Assembly: GCF_020832325.1 (NCBI RefSeq)
Contig: NZ_JAFIEU010000022.1
Span: 159,837 to 223,836, forward strand
Length of the DNA: 64,000 nucleotides
Origin: Lunatimonas sp.
GTDB lineage: Bacteria > Bacteroidota > Bacteroidia > Cytophagales > Cyclobacteriaceae
Direction: 5' to 3'
Shown: positions 63,600 to 64,000 of the stretch, piece after piece
Position numbering within the stretch: the first letter of the stretch is position 1
How the letters are laid out: each line of letters begins with the position of its first letter
The notes under the pieces: model-generated
Told to the model about the DNA's origin: nothing
Databases searched by the model: none
Seen by the model: only the letters and a program-made list of their open reading frames with translations
Position numbers and translations under genes: made by a program

Positions 63600-64000
63600 T
63601 TAGTGCCTGATAATCACCTTTTGGCTGTAGTTACCTTCCGGGTGATGGATGCGGACGTGGTAGATGCCCTCTTTCCAGGCAGCTGTTGGGATTTGTTCCT
63701 CCGTGCTGTCCGTCTCCTTCTCCCAGACCAGATTGCCGTTTTCGCTGTAAATGCCGATGGTATAGCTGGCTAAATTGTTGGATCCGGAGGGTTTGCCCTC
63801 TCCATTTTCCAGCCTGATATGCAGTGTCTCCGCTGCCGGGTTGGGGTACACCGTAAAGGCACAGAAGCTACACCCCCCTACAACATCCCAGAAAGTCTCC
63901 TGCCACAGGCTCCACCCACACGGGTTTCGGACACGTACGTAGATGGTCTGCTGTGCAGGAAGGGGATTGTGCCATAGGTCAATCTCCACGTCGGCGTTAA
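63600..64000 (-). CDS. C-terminal part of a T9SS-sorted secreted protein (truncated by window)
   Basis: The minus-strand frame is open through base 64000, so only the last 133 or so residues are here; the GTG at 63989 is not a real start. Seen: a beta segment TIYVRVRNPCGWSLWQETFW and GGCSFCAF, then a type A sorting domain (VYPNPAAETLHIRL, IYSENGNLVWE, YHVRIHHPEGNYSQKVIIRH). The region before the sorting domain resembles that of the S8 protease at 55382-57595 (YIVRVRAVNSCG, GCSYFSVGINPNPA). The full protein may thus be a related secreted protease. It ends in a strong terminator. Confidence 0.85.
   Translation of the reverse strand, partial: NADVEIDLWHNPLPAQQTIYVRVRNPCGWSLWQETFWDVVGGCSFCAFTVYPNPAAETLHIRLENGEGKPSGSNNLASYTIGIYSENGNLVWEKETDSTEEQIPTAAWKEGIYHVRIHHPEGNYSQKVIIRH

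Noticed and set aside
1..64000. CRISPR arrays, rRNA or tRNA genes
   Set aside because: No regularly spaced short repeats and no rRNA or tRNA-like sequence were seen on either strand when reading by eye; a covariance search would be needed to exclude a tRNA firmly.

Overview
The window looks like a piece of a Bacteroidota chromosome, most likely Cytophagales (Cyclobacteriaceae-like). The signs are secreted proteins with type IX secretion (T9SS) C-terminal sorting domains, a 1126-residue SecA without the C-terminal zinc motif, a TonB receptor with an N-terminal carboxypeptidase-like domain, many small lipoproteins, and promoter elements of the TTTG / TAnnTTTG type. Genus assignment is inference.

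Layout. 1-7151 is a restriction island on the + strand: the C-terminal part of McrB, McrC, a type I restriction subunit HsdR and a GmrSD-type (DUF262/DUF1524) nuclease. 7205-14271 holds housekeeping genes: a flippase-like membrane protein and scpA (minus), then dxs, a Tat-exported GH5 enzyme, an alpha/beta hydrolase and an MscS channel (plus). 14529-18600 carries a lipoprotein and a TonB receptor behind a TPP riboswitch with its own promoter. 18660-27233 holds a desaturase, a two-component cluster (sigma-54 activator, two stand-alone receivers, two histidine kinases) and small stress-type proteins (Lmo0937 family, CsbD, a lipoprotein). 27314-34734 carries a decayed gene, a GlgB/TreZ-like enzyme, a DUF1080 protein, a P1 peptidase, a MazG-like enzyme, a superoxide dismutase and dapF. 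34768-48081 runs from secA through an amidohydrolase, S1/P1 nuclease, comF, xth, an RsbW-like protein, ybeY, mnmG, a methyltransferase and a large lipoprotein.

The most informative region is 43.4-48.5 kb. Two parS-like palindromes centred on TTCCACGTGG lie between ybeY and mnmG, and 48096-48470 contains eight exact or 8/9 DnaA boxes beside an AT-rich stretch. Base composition of the + strand shifts from C-rich to G-rich across this point. I read it as the chromosomal origin oriC with its ParB-loading sites.

48670-55131 is a fatty-acid beta-oxidation operon (MarR regulator, hydroxyacyl-CoA dehydrogenase/enoyl-CoA hydratase, thiolase, acyl-CoA dehydrogenase). It is interrupted by a four-helix-bundle gene flanked by inverted TCTTAYGTCT repeats.

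55382-64000 is an AT-richer accessory region, entirely minus-strand apart from an IS. Two T9SS-sorted proteins with related C-termini (a complete S8 protease and a partial one at the window edge) bracket an array of small, partly paralogous lipoprotein genes. The array is separated by three copies of a roughly 490-700 bp repeat and contains an inactivated IS1634-type element. It appears to have grown by duplication and recombination at the repeats, and could be an immunity/inhibitor-like array. That function is a hypothesis only.
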